Below are positions 1-7,257 of a stretch of 18,933 bases of DNA, one piece after another. A model generated the notes under the pieces. It was given only the letters and a program-made list of their open reading frames with translations, searched no databases and was not told where the DNA came from. This stretch comes from DASRHK01 sp035650495 (GTDB lineage: Bacteria > Pseudomonadota > Gammaproteobacteria > Nevskiales > Nevskiaceae): NCBI GenBank assembly GCA_035650495.1, contig DASRHK010000087.1:1-18933 (forward strand), given 5' to 3'. The translations under genes were made by a program, and so were the position numbers. Each line of letters starts with the position of its first letter. Position 1 is the first letter of the stretch.

Positions 1-485
1 TTGTAATAGCGCACGCAGCGATAGCAGGAGATGCAGCGGTTCATCTCGTGGCCGATGAACGGCCCGAGCTCTTGATTGAGATGGGTGCGCTTGTCGAAGC
101 GGTAGCGCCGGCTGTGATGGCCGGTCATCACCGTCATGTCCTGCAGATGGCAGTGACCGCCTTCTTCGCAGACCGGGCAGTCGTGTGGATGGCTGGTCAT
201 CATGTATTCGATGATCGCCTCGCGGAACGACTCGGCTTCCTTGTCGTCGATCGAGATATAGGTCCCGTTCGACGCCGGCGTCATGCACGACATGACGATC
301 TTGCCGACCTTGTCCGACTCGTCCTTGAACTGCTTCACCGCGCACTGGCGGCAAGCGCCGACGCTGCCGAGCGCGGGATGCCAGCAGAAATAGGGGATGT
401 CGAGACCCAGCGACAGGCAGGCCTGGAGCAGGTTGTCGGCGCCGTTGACCTCGTACTGCTTGCCGTCGACGTGGATCGTCGCCAT
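1..485 (-). CDS. nuoG: NADH-quinone oxidoreductase subunit G, 5' part (runs off left edge)
   Basis: This is the iron-sulfur electron-wire subunit of the peripheral arm of respiratory complex I. About 161 N-terminal residues are visible; the E. coli protein has roughly 900. The 2Fe-2S (N1b) ligands are at C34, C45, C48 and C67 within CWHPALGSVGACRQC and SCM. The His/Cys N5 cluster region (SHPHDCPVCEEGGHC) is at 98-112. The start of the next 4Fe-4S motif, CISCYRC, is at 151-157. The sequence is very close to E. coli NuoG as I know it. The ATG at 485 overlaps the nuoF stop as TAATG, so the two are probably translationally coupled. The rest of the gene, and presumably nuoH-N, lies beyond position 1. 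Confidence 0.97.
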   Translation of the reverse strand, partial: MATIHVDGKQYEVNGADNLLQACLSLGLDIPYFCWHPALGSVGACRQCAVKQFKDESDKVGKIVMSCMTPASNGTYISIDDKEAESFREAIIEYMMTSHPHDCPVCEEGGHCHLQDMTVMTGHHSRRYRFDKRTHLNQELGPFIGHEMNRCISCYRCVRYY

Positions 486-1759
486 TACGCAGCCACCTTC
501 GATTTGGCGATGCCGGCTTCGAACTCGGATCGGAAATATTTCAGCGCGGACTGCAGGGGCTCCATCGCGCCCGGCGCGTGCGCGCAGAACGTTTTGCCTG
601 GGCCGAGCCACTTGGTCATCTGCTCGAGCATCTCGAGATCGCCGGGCTTGCCGCGGCCTTCTTCGAGCGCCATCAGGATGCGCACGCTCCACGGCAATCC
701 GTCGCGGCACGGCGTGCACCAGCCGCACGACTCGCGCGAGAAGAACTCTTCGAGATTGCGCACGACCGAAACCATGCTCTGCTTGTCGTCGACGACGGTG
801 AGCAAGCCAGTGCCCATGCGCGATCCGGCCTTGGCGATGGTGTCGAAGTCCATCGCGAGATCGAGATGCTGATCGGTGAGGAAGTCGGTCGACGCGCCGC
901 CGGGCAGCCAGGCTTTCAGCTTCAAGCCGTCCTGCATGCCGCCGGCGTGCTCTTCGAGGATCTCGCGCACCGTCGTGCCGAACGGCAGTTCCCAGCAGCC
1001 CGGCTTCTTGACGCGACCCGACACGCCGTAGAGCTTGGTGCCGCCGTCCTTCACCTTCGACAGGCCTTTGAACCACTCGCTGCCGCGATTGACGATGTGC
1101 GGCACGTTGTAGAGCGTCTCGACGTTGTTGACGATGGTCGGGCGGCCCCAGAGTCCGCTGATCTGCGGGAACGGCGGCTTGTAGCGCGGATTGGCGCGGC
1201 GGCCTTCGAGCGAATTGATCAGCGCGGTCTCTTCGCCGCAGATGTAGCGACCCGCGCCGGTGTGGACGTGAACGTCGTAGCTCCACCCGGAGCCGAGGAT
1301 GTTCTTGCCGAGGAATCCCTTGTTGCGCGCATCCACGATTGCCATCGACAGGCGATCGGCGGCCACTGTGTATTCGCCGCGCAGGAAGATGTAGCCGGTG
1401 GTCGCCTGGATCGCGTAGCCCGAGACGATCATCGCCTCGATCAGTGAATGCGGATCGCCCTCCATGAGCAGGCGATCCTTGAAGGTGCCGGGCTCCATCT
1501 CGTCGGCGTTGCACACCATGTACTTCGCGCCGGCGTCGGGGCCCATCGGGATCAGCGACCACTTCACGCCGGTCGGGAAGCCCGCGCCGCCGCGGCCGCG
1601 CAGGTTCGCGTCCTTCACCTTCTGCTGCACTTCCTGCGGCGTCATTTCCTTGATCGCCTTGCGCAGCGCCGTGAAGCCGCCCGCCGCCTCGAATTCCTTC
1701 AAGCCGAGCGGACGATCGGGACGGATGTTGTGCGTCAGCGGTTTGGTCTCAGCGCTCAC
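485..1759 (-). CDS. nuoF: NADH-quinone oxidoreductase subunit F
   Basis: This subunit binds NADH and FMN and is the entry point for electrons into complex I. The product is 424 residues. The glycine-rich nucleotide-binding motif GRGGAGFPTG is at 55-64 and the second FMN/NADH region, GAGRYICGEETALINSLEG, at about 168-186. The 4Fe-4S N3 ligands are C345, C348 and C351 in ESCGWCTPC, plus C392 in FCAHAPG. I place the start at the GTG at 1759, which overlaps the nuoE stop as GTGA. Reading further upstream would run into nuoE in another frame. The N-terminus then matches the usual family length. It is part of the nuo operon and is directly followed by nuoG. Confidence 0.97.
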   Translation of the reverse strand: MSAETKPLTHNIRPDRPLGLKEFEAAGGFTALRKAIKEMTPQEVQQKVKDANLRGRGGAGFPTGVKWSLIPMGPDAGAKYMVCNADEMEPGTFKDRLLMEGDPHSLIEAMIVSGYAIQATTGYIFLRGEYTVAADRLSMAIVDARNKGFLGKNILGSGWSYDVHVHTGAGRYICGEETALINSLEGRRANPRYKPPFPQISGLWGRPTIVNNVETLYNVPHIVNRGSEWFKGLSKVKDGGTKLYGVSGRVKKPGCWELPFGTTVREILEEHAGGMQDGLKLKAWLPGGASTDFLTDQHLDLAMDFDTIAKAGSRMGTGLLTVVDDKQSMVSVVRNLEEFFSRESCGWCTPCRDGLPWSVRILMALEEGRGKPGDLEMLEQMTKWLGPGKTFCAHAPGAMEPLQSALKYFRSEFEAGIAKSKVAA

Positions 1760-2262
1760 GCGTATTTCTCCAGGAGCTTGTCGACGCCGTCGGGCGTGAC
1801 GTTGCCGTGCGTGTCGTCGTCGATCATCAGGACCGGACCCTTGTCGCAAGCGCCGAGGCAGCAGATCGGCAGCAGCGTGAAGCGATTGTCCTTCGTCGTC
1901 TGGCCGAAGCCGATGCCGAGCTTGCGCTCGAACGCCTTCTTCACGTCTTCGTAGCCGGTGAGGTAGCACGACAGCGAGTCGCACAGCTTGATGACGTGCT
2001 TGCCGACCGGATGCTTGAAGATCAGCGAGTAGAACGTCGCGACGCCGAACAGCTCGGCGGCGCTCATGCCGATCAGCTTCGCGACCGGCTCGTAGGCGCC
2101 ATCCGGCACGTAGCCGTGATGCTTCTGCACGATCTTCAGCGCTTCGATCGAGGCGGCTTTCGAATCGGGATAGTGCGCGACTTCGTGCTCGATGGCGCGC
2201 GCCATCTCAGCCGTGAGCTCGAAATGCTTGGCCTTCGGAAGATCGGCGAGCTTGGTCGTCAT
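1756..2262 (-). CDS. nuoE: NADH-quinone oxidoreductase subunit E
   Basis: This is the thioredoxin-like 2Fe-2S (N1a) subunit of complex I, which pairs with NuoF. The product is 168 residues; the E. coli protein has 166. The four cluster ligands are C94 and C99 (LCDSLSC) and C135 and C139 (CCLGAC), with the family spacing. The ATG at 2262 overlaps the nuoCD stop as ATGA. The frame stays open upstream inside nuoCD, but that part is a shadow. The 3' end overlaps the GTG of nuoF. These overlaps indicate a single polycistronic message with coupled translation. Confidence 0.97.
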   Translation of the reverse strand: MTTKLADLPKAKHFELTAEMARAIEHEVAHYPDSKAASIEALKIVQKHHGYVPDGAYEPVAKLIGMSAAELFGVATFYSLIFKHPVGKHVIKLCDSLSCYLTGYEDVKKAFERKLGIGFGQTTKDNRFTLLPICCLGACDKGPVLMIDDDTHGNVTPDGVDKLLEKYA

Positions 2263-4046
2263 CGGTCCACGTCCGCCATCACGAAATCGATCGACGCGAT
2301 GTAGGCGATCAGGTCGGGGATCATCGCGCCGCGGATCACCGCGGGGATCTGCTGCAGATGCGGGAACGACGGCGTGCGGATGCGCGTGCGGTAGCTCATC
2401 GTCGAGCCGTCGCTCGTCAGGTAGTAGCTGTTGATGCCCTTGGTCGCTTCGATGGCGAAGCTCGACTCGTTGGGCGGGATCACCGGTCCCCACGACACCG
2501 CGAGGAAGTGCGTGATCAGGGTCTCGATGTCGTGGAGCATGCGCTCGCGCGGCGGCGGCGTGGTCAGCGGATGATCCGCCTTGAACGGCCCCGACGGCAT
2601 GTTGTTCAGGCACTGCTCGATGATGTTGAGCGACTGGCGGATCTCTTCGGCGCGCATCTGCGCGCGGGTGTAGACGTCGGAGACGTTCGACGTCGGCACT
2701 TCGAACTCGAAGTTCTCGTAGCCGGAATACGGACGCGCCTTGCGCAGATCGAAGTTGCAGCCGGTCGCGCGCAATCCGGGACCGGTCACGCCCCACTCGA
2801 GCGCTTCGGCCGTGCCGTACGACGCGACACCTTTCGAGCGCGCGACGAGGATCGCGTTCTTGAGCGCGGCCTTCTCGTACTCGTCCATGCGCGGGCGCAG
2901 CCAGTCAATGAACTCGCGCACCTTGACGTCCCAGCCGCGCGGCAGATCAGCGGCCGTGCCGCCGATGCGGAACCACGCCGGATGCATGCGGAAGCCGGTG
3001 ACGGCTTCGATCACGTCGTACGCCTTCTGGCGATCGACGAACATGAAGAACACCGGCGACATCGCGCCGACGTCCTGCGCATAGGTTCCGTAGAACAGCA
3101 GATGTGACGTGATGCGGAAGAACTCCGCCATCATCACGCGGATCACCTTGGCGCGATCCGGCACTTCGATGCCCGCGAGCTTCTCGACCGCGAGCATGTA
3201 GGGCAGGTTGTTCATCACGCCGCCGAGATAATCGATGCGGTCGGTGTACGGGATGTAGGTGTGCCAGGACTGGCGCTCGCCCATCTTCTCGGCGCCGCGA
3301 TGGTGATAGCCGATGTCCGGCACGCAATCGACGATCTCTTCGCCGTCGAGCTGCAGCACCACGCGGAACGCACCGTGCGCCGACGGATGGTTCGGGCCGA
3401 GATTGAGGAACATGAAGTCGTGCTCGGCGGTGCCGCGCTTCATGCCCCATTCCTCGGGCTTGAACAGCAGCGCTTCCTGATCCAGATCCTGGCGCAGCTG
3501 GTCGAGCATGAACGGATCGTATTCGGTCGCGCGCGCCGGATAGTCCTTGCGCAGCGGGTGACCTTCCCAGCGCGGCGGCAGCATGATGCGGCGCAGGTTG
3601 GGATGTCCGGTGAAGACCACGCCGAACATGTCCCACACTTCGCGCTCGTACCAATTCGCGTTGGCGAAGATCGGGATGATCGACGGCAGCGAAGCGCCTT
3701 CGCCGATCGTTGCAACTTTCAGTCGCAGCTCGCCGTCGCCGCCCGGACGCATGCGCTCCAGCGAGAGCAGGTGATAGACGACGGTGAAGTCGGATTTCGG
3801 CTGGCCTTCGCGATGCTTGCGCAGCCGCTCGTCGATCGCGGTCAGGTCGTACAGCATCTTGTACGGCTTCGCGATCGTGTTCTTGAGATAGCGCAGCACG
3901 TCGCCGAGCTTGTCGACGCCGACCCAAAGCGTCGGCATGCCGTCGATCGTCTTCTGCTCGATGAACGCGGATTCGCCGAAGCGCCCGAACAGGCTCCTGA
4001 CGACGTCGTGCGTCGTGCCTGCCGGGTTGGCGACGTCGTCGGCCAT
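2259..4046 (-). CDS. nuoC: NADH-quinone oxidoreductase fused subunit C/D
   Basis: This is a fusion of the 30 kDa (NuoC) and 49 kDa (NuoD) subunits, which link the peripheral arm to the membrane arm and help form the quinone site. The product is 595 residues; E. coli NuoCD is about 600. The NuoC part is about 1-190 and contains NANWYEREVWDMFGV and HPLRKDYP. The NuoD part starts near 200 with LNLGPNHPSAHG, followed by the IGYHHRGAEKMGE quinone-pocket region. It ends with IASIDFVMADVDR. There is no stop or frameshift at the junction, so the fusion is genuine. The ATG at 4046 lies 8 nt after the nuoB stop. The fused form is typical of the E. coli-type operon of gammaproteobacteria. Confidence 0.97.
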   Translation of the reverse strand: MADDVANPAGTTHDVVRSLFGRFGESAFIEQKTIDGMPTLWVGVDKLGDVLRYLKNTIAKPYKMLYDLTAIDERLRKHREGQPKSDFTVVYHLLSLERMRPGGDGELRLKVATIGEGASLPSIIPIFANANWYEREVWDMFGVVFTGHPNLRRIMLPPRWEGHPLRKDYPARATEYDPFMLDQLRQDLDQEALLFKPEEWGMKRGTAEHDFMFLNLGPNHPSAHGAFRVVLQLDGEEIVDCVPDIGYHHRGAEKMGERQSWHTYIPYTDRIDYLGGVMNNLPYMLAVEKLAGIEVPDRAKVIRVMMAEFFRITSHLLFYGTYAQDVGAMSPVFFMFVDRQKAYDVIEAVTGFRMHPAWFRIGGTAADLPRGWDVKVREFIDWLRPRMDEYEKAALKNAILVARSKGVASYGTAEALEWGVTGPGLRATGCNFDLRKARPYSGYENFEFEVPTSNVSDVYTRAQMRAEEIRQSLNIIEQCLNNMPSGPFKADHPLTTPPPRERMLHDIETLITHFLAVSWGPVIPPNESSFAIEATKGINSYYLTSDGSTMSYRTRIRTPSFPHLQQIPAVIRGAMIPDLIAYIASIDFVMADVDR

Positions 4047-4054
4047 GCGTCTGG

Positions 4055-4726
4055 TTACACCGAGTCCGGAGTGCGCAGCGTCGTCTGCGCGCGGCGCTCA
4101 GGTGCTTTCACTTCGCGCTGCGCGGGCAGGATCGGGCGATACACGCCCTGATCGCCGACGACCCACGACAGCGGCCGGCGCTCCTTGCCGATCGAGTCCT
4201 GGAGAAGATTGAGGCCTTGCAGGAACGCTTCGGGGCGCGGCGGACAGCCGGGGACGTAGACGTCGACCGGCAGGAACTTGTCGACGCCCTGCACGACGCT
4301 ATAGATGTCGTACATGCCGCCGGAGTTGGCGCACGAGCCCATCGAGATGACCCACTTTGGCTCGAGCATCTGCTCGTAGAGCCGCTGCACCACCGGCGCC
4401 ATCTTGATGAAGCAGGTGCCGGCGATGACCATCAGATCGGCCTGACGCGGTGACGCGCGAATGACTTCGGCGCCGAAGCGCGCGAGGTCGTGCGTCGGCG
4501 TGAAGGCAGTCGCCATCTCGACATAGCAGCACGAGAGACCAAAGTTGTACGGCCACACCGAGTTCTTGCGGCCCCAGTTGACCACGCCGTGCAGCACTTC
4601 CTCGAGCTTGCCGAGGAAGACGTTGCGATGGACTTGCCCGTCGGTGAGGGGGTCGGCGACCTGCTCGCGCTTCTGCATCGGATAGCGCTGCGCGTTCGGG
4701 TCGATGCGGGTGAGGGTGTATTCCAT
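4055..4726 (-). CDS. nuoB: NADH-quinone oxidoreductase subunit B
   Basis: This subunit carries cluster N2, the terminal 4Fe-4S centre that reduces quinone. The product is 223 residues; the E. coli protein has 220. The ligands are the adjacent C66-C67 (LSCCYVEM), C132 (GSCANSGG) and C161 (PGCPPRPEA), with the same spacing as E. coli C63/C64/C129/C158. The N-terminus MEYTLTRIDPN also matches the E. coli form. I chose the ATG at 4726 because upstream in-frame sequence reads through nuoA in a shadow frame. It starts 8 nt after the nuoA stop and is followed by nuoCD. Confidence 0.97.
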   Translation of the reverse strand: MEYTLTRIDPNAQRYPMQKREQVADPLTDGQVHRNVFLGKLEEVLHGVVNWGRKNSVWPYNFGLSCCYVEMATAFTPTHDLARFGAEVIRASPRQADLMVIAGTCFIKMAPVVQRLYEQMLEPKWVISMGSCANSGGMYDIYSVVQGVDKFLPVDVYVPGCPPRPEAFLQGLNLLQDSIGKERRPLSWVVGDQGVYRPILPAQREVKAPERRAQTTLRTPDSV

Positions 4727-4734
4727 GAGCGTCT

Positions 4735-5163
4735 CTATTGCACCGCCGGCGGGGTGGTGTGGCCCGACTTCCACTTCTTGCGCGATTCCGGCGCCCATTC
4801 GAGCGCACCGATCAGCCAGAGGTAAACCAGGCTCGCCGCCAGGATGAAGATGAAGATGAAGGCTTCGACAAAGCCGGCCCAGCCGGATTCCTTCACGCTG
4901 ATCGCCCACGCGTAGAGGAACAGCGCTTCGACGTCGAAGATCACGAAGAACATCGCGACCAGGTAGAACTTGGCGGACAGCCGCATGTGCGCCGAGCCGA
5001 CGCCGACGACGCCGGATTCGAACGGCTCGTTCTTGGCGCGGCCCCAGTCGCGGCCGCCGAGCAGATGCGACAGCCCGAGCATGAGGGCACACAGCCCGAT
5101 GACGCCGGCCACGTAAACCAGGGCCGACCATGCTTGCGGCCTGAGCGCGGTGAGGAATTCCAC
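4735..5163 (-). CDS. nuoA: NADH-quinone oxidoreductase subunit A
   Basis: This is a small membrane-arm subunit of complex I and the first gene of the operon. The product is 142 residues with three hydrophobic segments at about 11-32, 63-83 and 96-117. The family motif KFYLVAMFFVIFDVEALFLY is in the second segment and KNEPFESG precedes it. I place the start at the GTG at 5163. A GGAG lies about 10 nt upstream, the residues after it align with the family N-terminus, and I see no ATG, GTG or TTG closer that would serve. The frame remains open upstream towards rlmI, but that part has no family similarity. Confidence 0.93.
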   Translation of the reverse strand: MEFLTALRPQAWSALVYVAGVIGLCALMLGLSHLLGGRDWGRAKNEPFESGVVGVGSAHMRLSAKFYLVAMFFVIFDVEALFLYAWAISVKESGWAGFVEAFIFIFILAASLVYLWLIGALEWAPESRKKWKSGHTTPPAVQ

Positions 5164-5292
5164 GCCTTCTTGTCTCCGCGATGCTGATTTGAGGACGCCG
5201 GGCGACTCGGTCGCGACGGCGCGCGCTTTGATCGTGCGTATGATACGCGACTGCTTTTCGGCTTTGCAGCCTATACAAAGGTAGAAAAACGA
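5164..5292. promoter_or_regulatory. Divergent nuoA / rlmI intergenic region with a 13-bp palindrome
   Basis: This 129-bp gap must hold the promoters for the nuo operon (leftward) and rlmI (rightward). A perfect inverted repeat, GCGTAT-G-ATACGC, sits at 5236-5248. It presents TATGAT on the plus strand and TATCAT on the minus strand, so it could be a shared -10 region or an operator. I could not find a good -35 hexamer at 16-18 bp for either direction. A second weak -10-like box, TATACA, is at 5272-5277. The assignment to promoters is inference. Confidence 0.35.
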
Positions 5293-6483
5293 ATGGCCAC
5301 GCAGGATTCGCTCCCGGTTCTGCGGCTCAAAGCCCACGAAGAGCGGCGGCTGCGACAAGGGCATCTCTGGATCTATTCCAACGAGATCGACGTCGCGCAA
5401 ACGCCGTTGAAAGGCGTCACGCCCGGATCGCTCTGCCGGTTCGAGGAGGCCCGCGGCAAGCCGCTCGGCATCGGCTACGTCAATCCCAGCACGCTGCTGT
5501 GCGCGCGCCTGCTCACCGGCAAGGGCGACGCGACGATCGACGCGGACTGGCTCGCGCGCCGGATCGAATCCGCGCTTGCATTGCGGACGCGGATCTATCC
5601 GACGCCGCACTATCGGCTGGTCTATGGCGAATCCGATGGCCTGCCCGGCCTGGTCGTCGATCGCTACGGCGAGGTGCTGGTCGCGCAGCTCACGACCGCC
5701 GGCATGGAGAACCTCAAGGCCGCGGTGATCGAGGCGCTGCAGTCGGTGATCAAGCCGCGCGGGATCCTCCTGCGCAACGACACGAGCGCGCGCGAGGTCG
5801 AGGGCCTTCCTTTATATGAGGAGCCGATCGGCGACGTGCCCGAGCTCGCCGAAGTCATCGAGGGTGAGTGCACCTTCGCGGCCCCCATCCTGCGCGGGCA
5901 GAAGACTGGCTGGTTCTTCGATCAGCACGACAACCGCGATCGGCTTGCGCGTTATGTCAAGGGAGCGCGCGTCCTCGACGTGTTCTCTTACGTCGGCGCG
6001 TGGGGCGTGCGCGCGATGAAGCTCGGCGCGGCGAGCGTCGGTTGCGTCGACAGCTCCGAGCCCGCATTGGAGGCGGCGCACGAGAACGCCGAGCGCAATG
6101 GCTTCGAGATCGAAGCGATCCAGGGTCAGGCGCTCGAGGTGATGAAGGCGCTGCGTGCGGATGGCCGGCAGTACGAGGTCGTCGTCGTCGATCCGCCGGC
6201 ACTGATCAAGAAGCGCAAGGATTTCGAAGCGGGACTCGAGCACTACGCGACGCTCAATCGCGCGGCGATGAATCTGCTCACACCCGACGGGATCCTGATC
6301 GCCTGCTCGTGCTCGCATCACATGGAAGAGGAATCGCTGCAGCGCGTGCTGCTGCGCGAGGCGAGGCGCAACGGCCGGCGATTACAGCTGCTGGAGCGCG
6401 GGGCGCAGGGGCCCGATCATCCGGTGCATCCCGCGATTCCAGAGACGCGGTATCTGAAAGCATTCTTTTGCCGTTTGGCGTAA
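5293..6483 (+). CDS. rlmI: 23S rRNA (cytosine-C5)-methyltransferase RlmI
   Basis: This is a class I SAM-dependent methyltransferase of the RlmI family, which makes m5C1962 in 23S rRNA. The product is 396 residues, the usual family length. An N-terminal PUA-like RNA-binding domain covers about 7-85 (HLWIYSNEI; PLGIGYVNP). A linker domain contains YGESDGLPGLVVDRYG at 111-126. The Rossmann methyltransferase domain starts near 195, with FFDQHDNRD at 208-216, SAM motif I VLDVFSYVGAWGVRA at 227-241, an acidic loop CVDSSEPAL, and the catalytic region VVVDPPALIKK plus CSCSHH at 338-343. The start codon follows AAAGG by about 11 nt, a modest ribosome site. It is divergent from nuoA and not obviously co-transcribed with anything downstream. 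Confidence 0.9.
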   Translation: MATQDSLPVLRLKAHEERRLRQGHLWIYSNEIDVAQTPLKGVTPGSLCRFEEARGKPLGIGYVNPSTLLCARLLTGKGDATIDADWLARRIESALALRTRIYPTPHYRLVYGESDGLPGLVVDRYGEVLVAQLTTAGMENLKAAVIEALQSVIKPRGILLRNDTSAREVEGLPLYEEPIGDVPELAEVIEGECTFAAPILRGQKTGWFFDQHDNRDRLARYVKGARVLDVFSYVGAWGVRAMKLGAASVGCVDSSEPALEAAHENAERNGFEIEAIQGQALEVMKALRADGRQYEVVVVDPPALIKKRKDFEAGLEHYATLNRAAMNLLTPDGILIACSCSHHMEEESLQRVLLREARRNGRRLQLLERGAQGPDHPVHPAIPETRYLKAFFCRLA

Positions 6484-6504
6484 GCGGCTTCGGTTTGCCT
6501 GGGC

Positions 6505-6611
6505 GCTTCGATTGGCGCGTTCGAGCCGGCGTCGTCATAAAGCGAACAACGACGCCGCTCAACGCGCCGTCCGCTGTTTTGGCAAAGGCGACCTGCTAGG
6601 TCGCCTTTGCC
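6505..6611 (+). repeat. Composite hairpin repeat, copy A (inverted partner at 7143-7236)
   Basis: This unit has two hairpins. The outer one pairs 6514-6535 with 6549-6568: 20 bp with two bulged C residues and a 13-nt loop. The second is a perfect 14-bp stem, 6581-6594 with 6598-6611, around a 3-nt loop. The first 31 bases (6505-6535) recur exactly, inverted, at 7206-7236. The right arm (6549-6568) recurs inverted at 7184-7203, and the 13-bp core of the second hairpin also recurs. The second hairpin contains the stop codon and last codons of the peroxiredoxin gene. It lies just downstream of rlmI. I recognise no REP or IS family. Confidence 0.85.
6514..6580 (+). terminator. Possible intrinsic terminator after rlmI (within repeat copy A)
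   Basis: The 20-bp hairpin at 6514-6568 begins about 30 nt after the rlmI stop. It is followed on the plus strand by GTCCGCTGTTTT, a short and delayed T tract. This is weaker than the equivalent site in copy B, so terminator function is only a possibility. Confidence 0.35.
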
Positions 6612-7123
6612 TGCAATTCGGAAAGGGTTTTGAGTACTTCTTCCGAGTGCTGCTGCGGATTCACCTTGATGAACTCCCGCGCGATCTTGCCGCTCGGATC
6701 GATGAGGAAGGTGTTGCGCTTCGACAGCGTCGTTCCCTGATAGTCCATCACCGAGCCGTACTCGGTCGAGACTTTCGCCCCGACGTCGGCGAGCAGCTTG
6801 AAGTTCAGGCCTTCCTTCGCGCAGAAGCTCTTGTGCGACTCGGCCGTGTCGACCGACACGCCCAGGATGACCGCGTTGATCTTTTCGTATTGCGCCAGAT
6901 CGCGCTGGAAGTTGTGCGCCTCGAGCGTGCACCCCGACGTGAAGTCCTTCGGATAGAAGTAGAGGACGACCCACTTGCCGCGGTAGTCCTTCAATGACAC
7001 TTCTTTACCTTCGTTGCTGGTCAGCTTGAAGTCGGGCGCTGCGCTGCCCGTCGCCGGCGGCTCCGTCGAGACCGCGGCCATCAACGCCACGCAGGTGGCG
7101 ATCAGCAGGATTCGTCGATTCAT
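6596..7123 (-). CDS. Exported PrxQ/Bcp-type peroxiredoxin
   Basis: This is a thiol peroxidase of the AhpC-TSA/PrxQ group, which would reduce hydroperoxides, probably in the periplasm. The product is 175 residues. The basic, hydrophobic N-terminus (MNRRILLIATCVALMAA) looks like a Sec signal peptide. The peroxidase domain starts with APDFKLTSNEGKEVSL, and the peroxidatic cysteine is C65 in YPKDFTSGCT, fitting PxxxTxxC. The residue five positions later, the usual PrxQ resolving position, is His, not Cys. C101 in SHKSFCAKEGLNF is the only other mature cysteine and a possible resolving residue. I chose the ATG at 7123 because AGGGAGAG precedes it by about 7 nt and a signal peptide follows. The last codons and TAG lie in repeat copy A, and repeat copy B lies just upstream. 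Confidence 0.9.
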   Translation of the reverse strand: MNRRILLIATCVALMAAVSTEPPATGSAAPDFKLTSNEGKEVSLKDYRGKWVVLYFYPKDFTSGCTLEAHNFQRDLAQYEKINAVILGVSVDTAESHKSFCAKEGLNFKLLADVGAKVSTEYGSVMDYQGTTLSKRNTFLIDPSGKIAREFIKVNPQQHSEEVLKTLSELQAKAT

Positions 7124-7142
7124 CTTCGCTCTCCCTGAAAGC

Positions 7143-7236
7143 GCAAAGGCGACCTGAGAGGTCGCCTTTGCTAAACAAAAACCGGCGCGTTGAGCGGCGT
7201 CGTTCACGACGCCGGCTCGAACGCGCCAATCGAAGC
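7143..7236 (-). repeat. Composite hairpin repeat, copy B (inverted partner at 6505-6611)
   Basis: This is the inverted counterpart of copy A. The 13-bp perfect stem pairs 7143-7155 with 7159-7171 (loop GAG) and ends about 7 nt upstream of the peroxiredoxin ribosome site. The larger hairpin is 7184-7203 with 7206-7227, and only TC separates the arms. The outer 31 bases (7206-7236) match 6505-6535 exactly on the opposite strand. Copy B has a shorter loop and a different spacer between its two hairpins. No target-site duplication is apparent at 6504 and 7237. Confidence 0.85.
7173..7227 (-). terminator. Intrinsic terminator for the small secreted-protein gene
   Basis: Read leftwards, the GC-rich 20-bp hairpin at 7184-7227 is followed by GGTTTTTGTTT (7183-7173), the classic hairpin plus U tract. 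It begins about 30 nt after the stop of the 7258-7485 gene. It would also separate that gene from the peroxiredoxin gene. Confidence 0.6.
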
Positions 7237-7257
7237 CACATCAAGCCGATCGAAGCA

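Noticed and set aside
2259..4046. Possible assembly error fusing nuoC and nuoD
   Set aside because: The fused reading frame has the same length and order as E. coli NuoCD, with intact sequence across the junction. It is a natural fusion.
6596..7123. Lipoprotein signal in the peroxiredoxin (IATC with C11)
   Set aside because: Thr at the -1 position and a very short hydrophobic stretch before the cysteine do not fit a lipobox. A Sec signal peptide is more likely.
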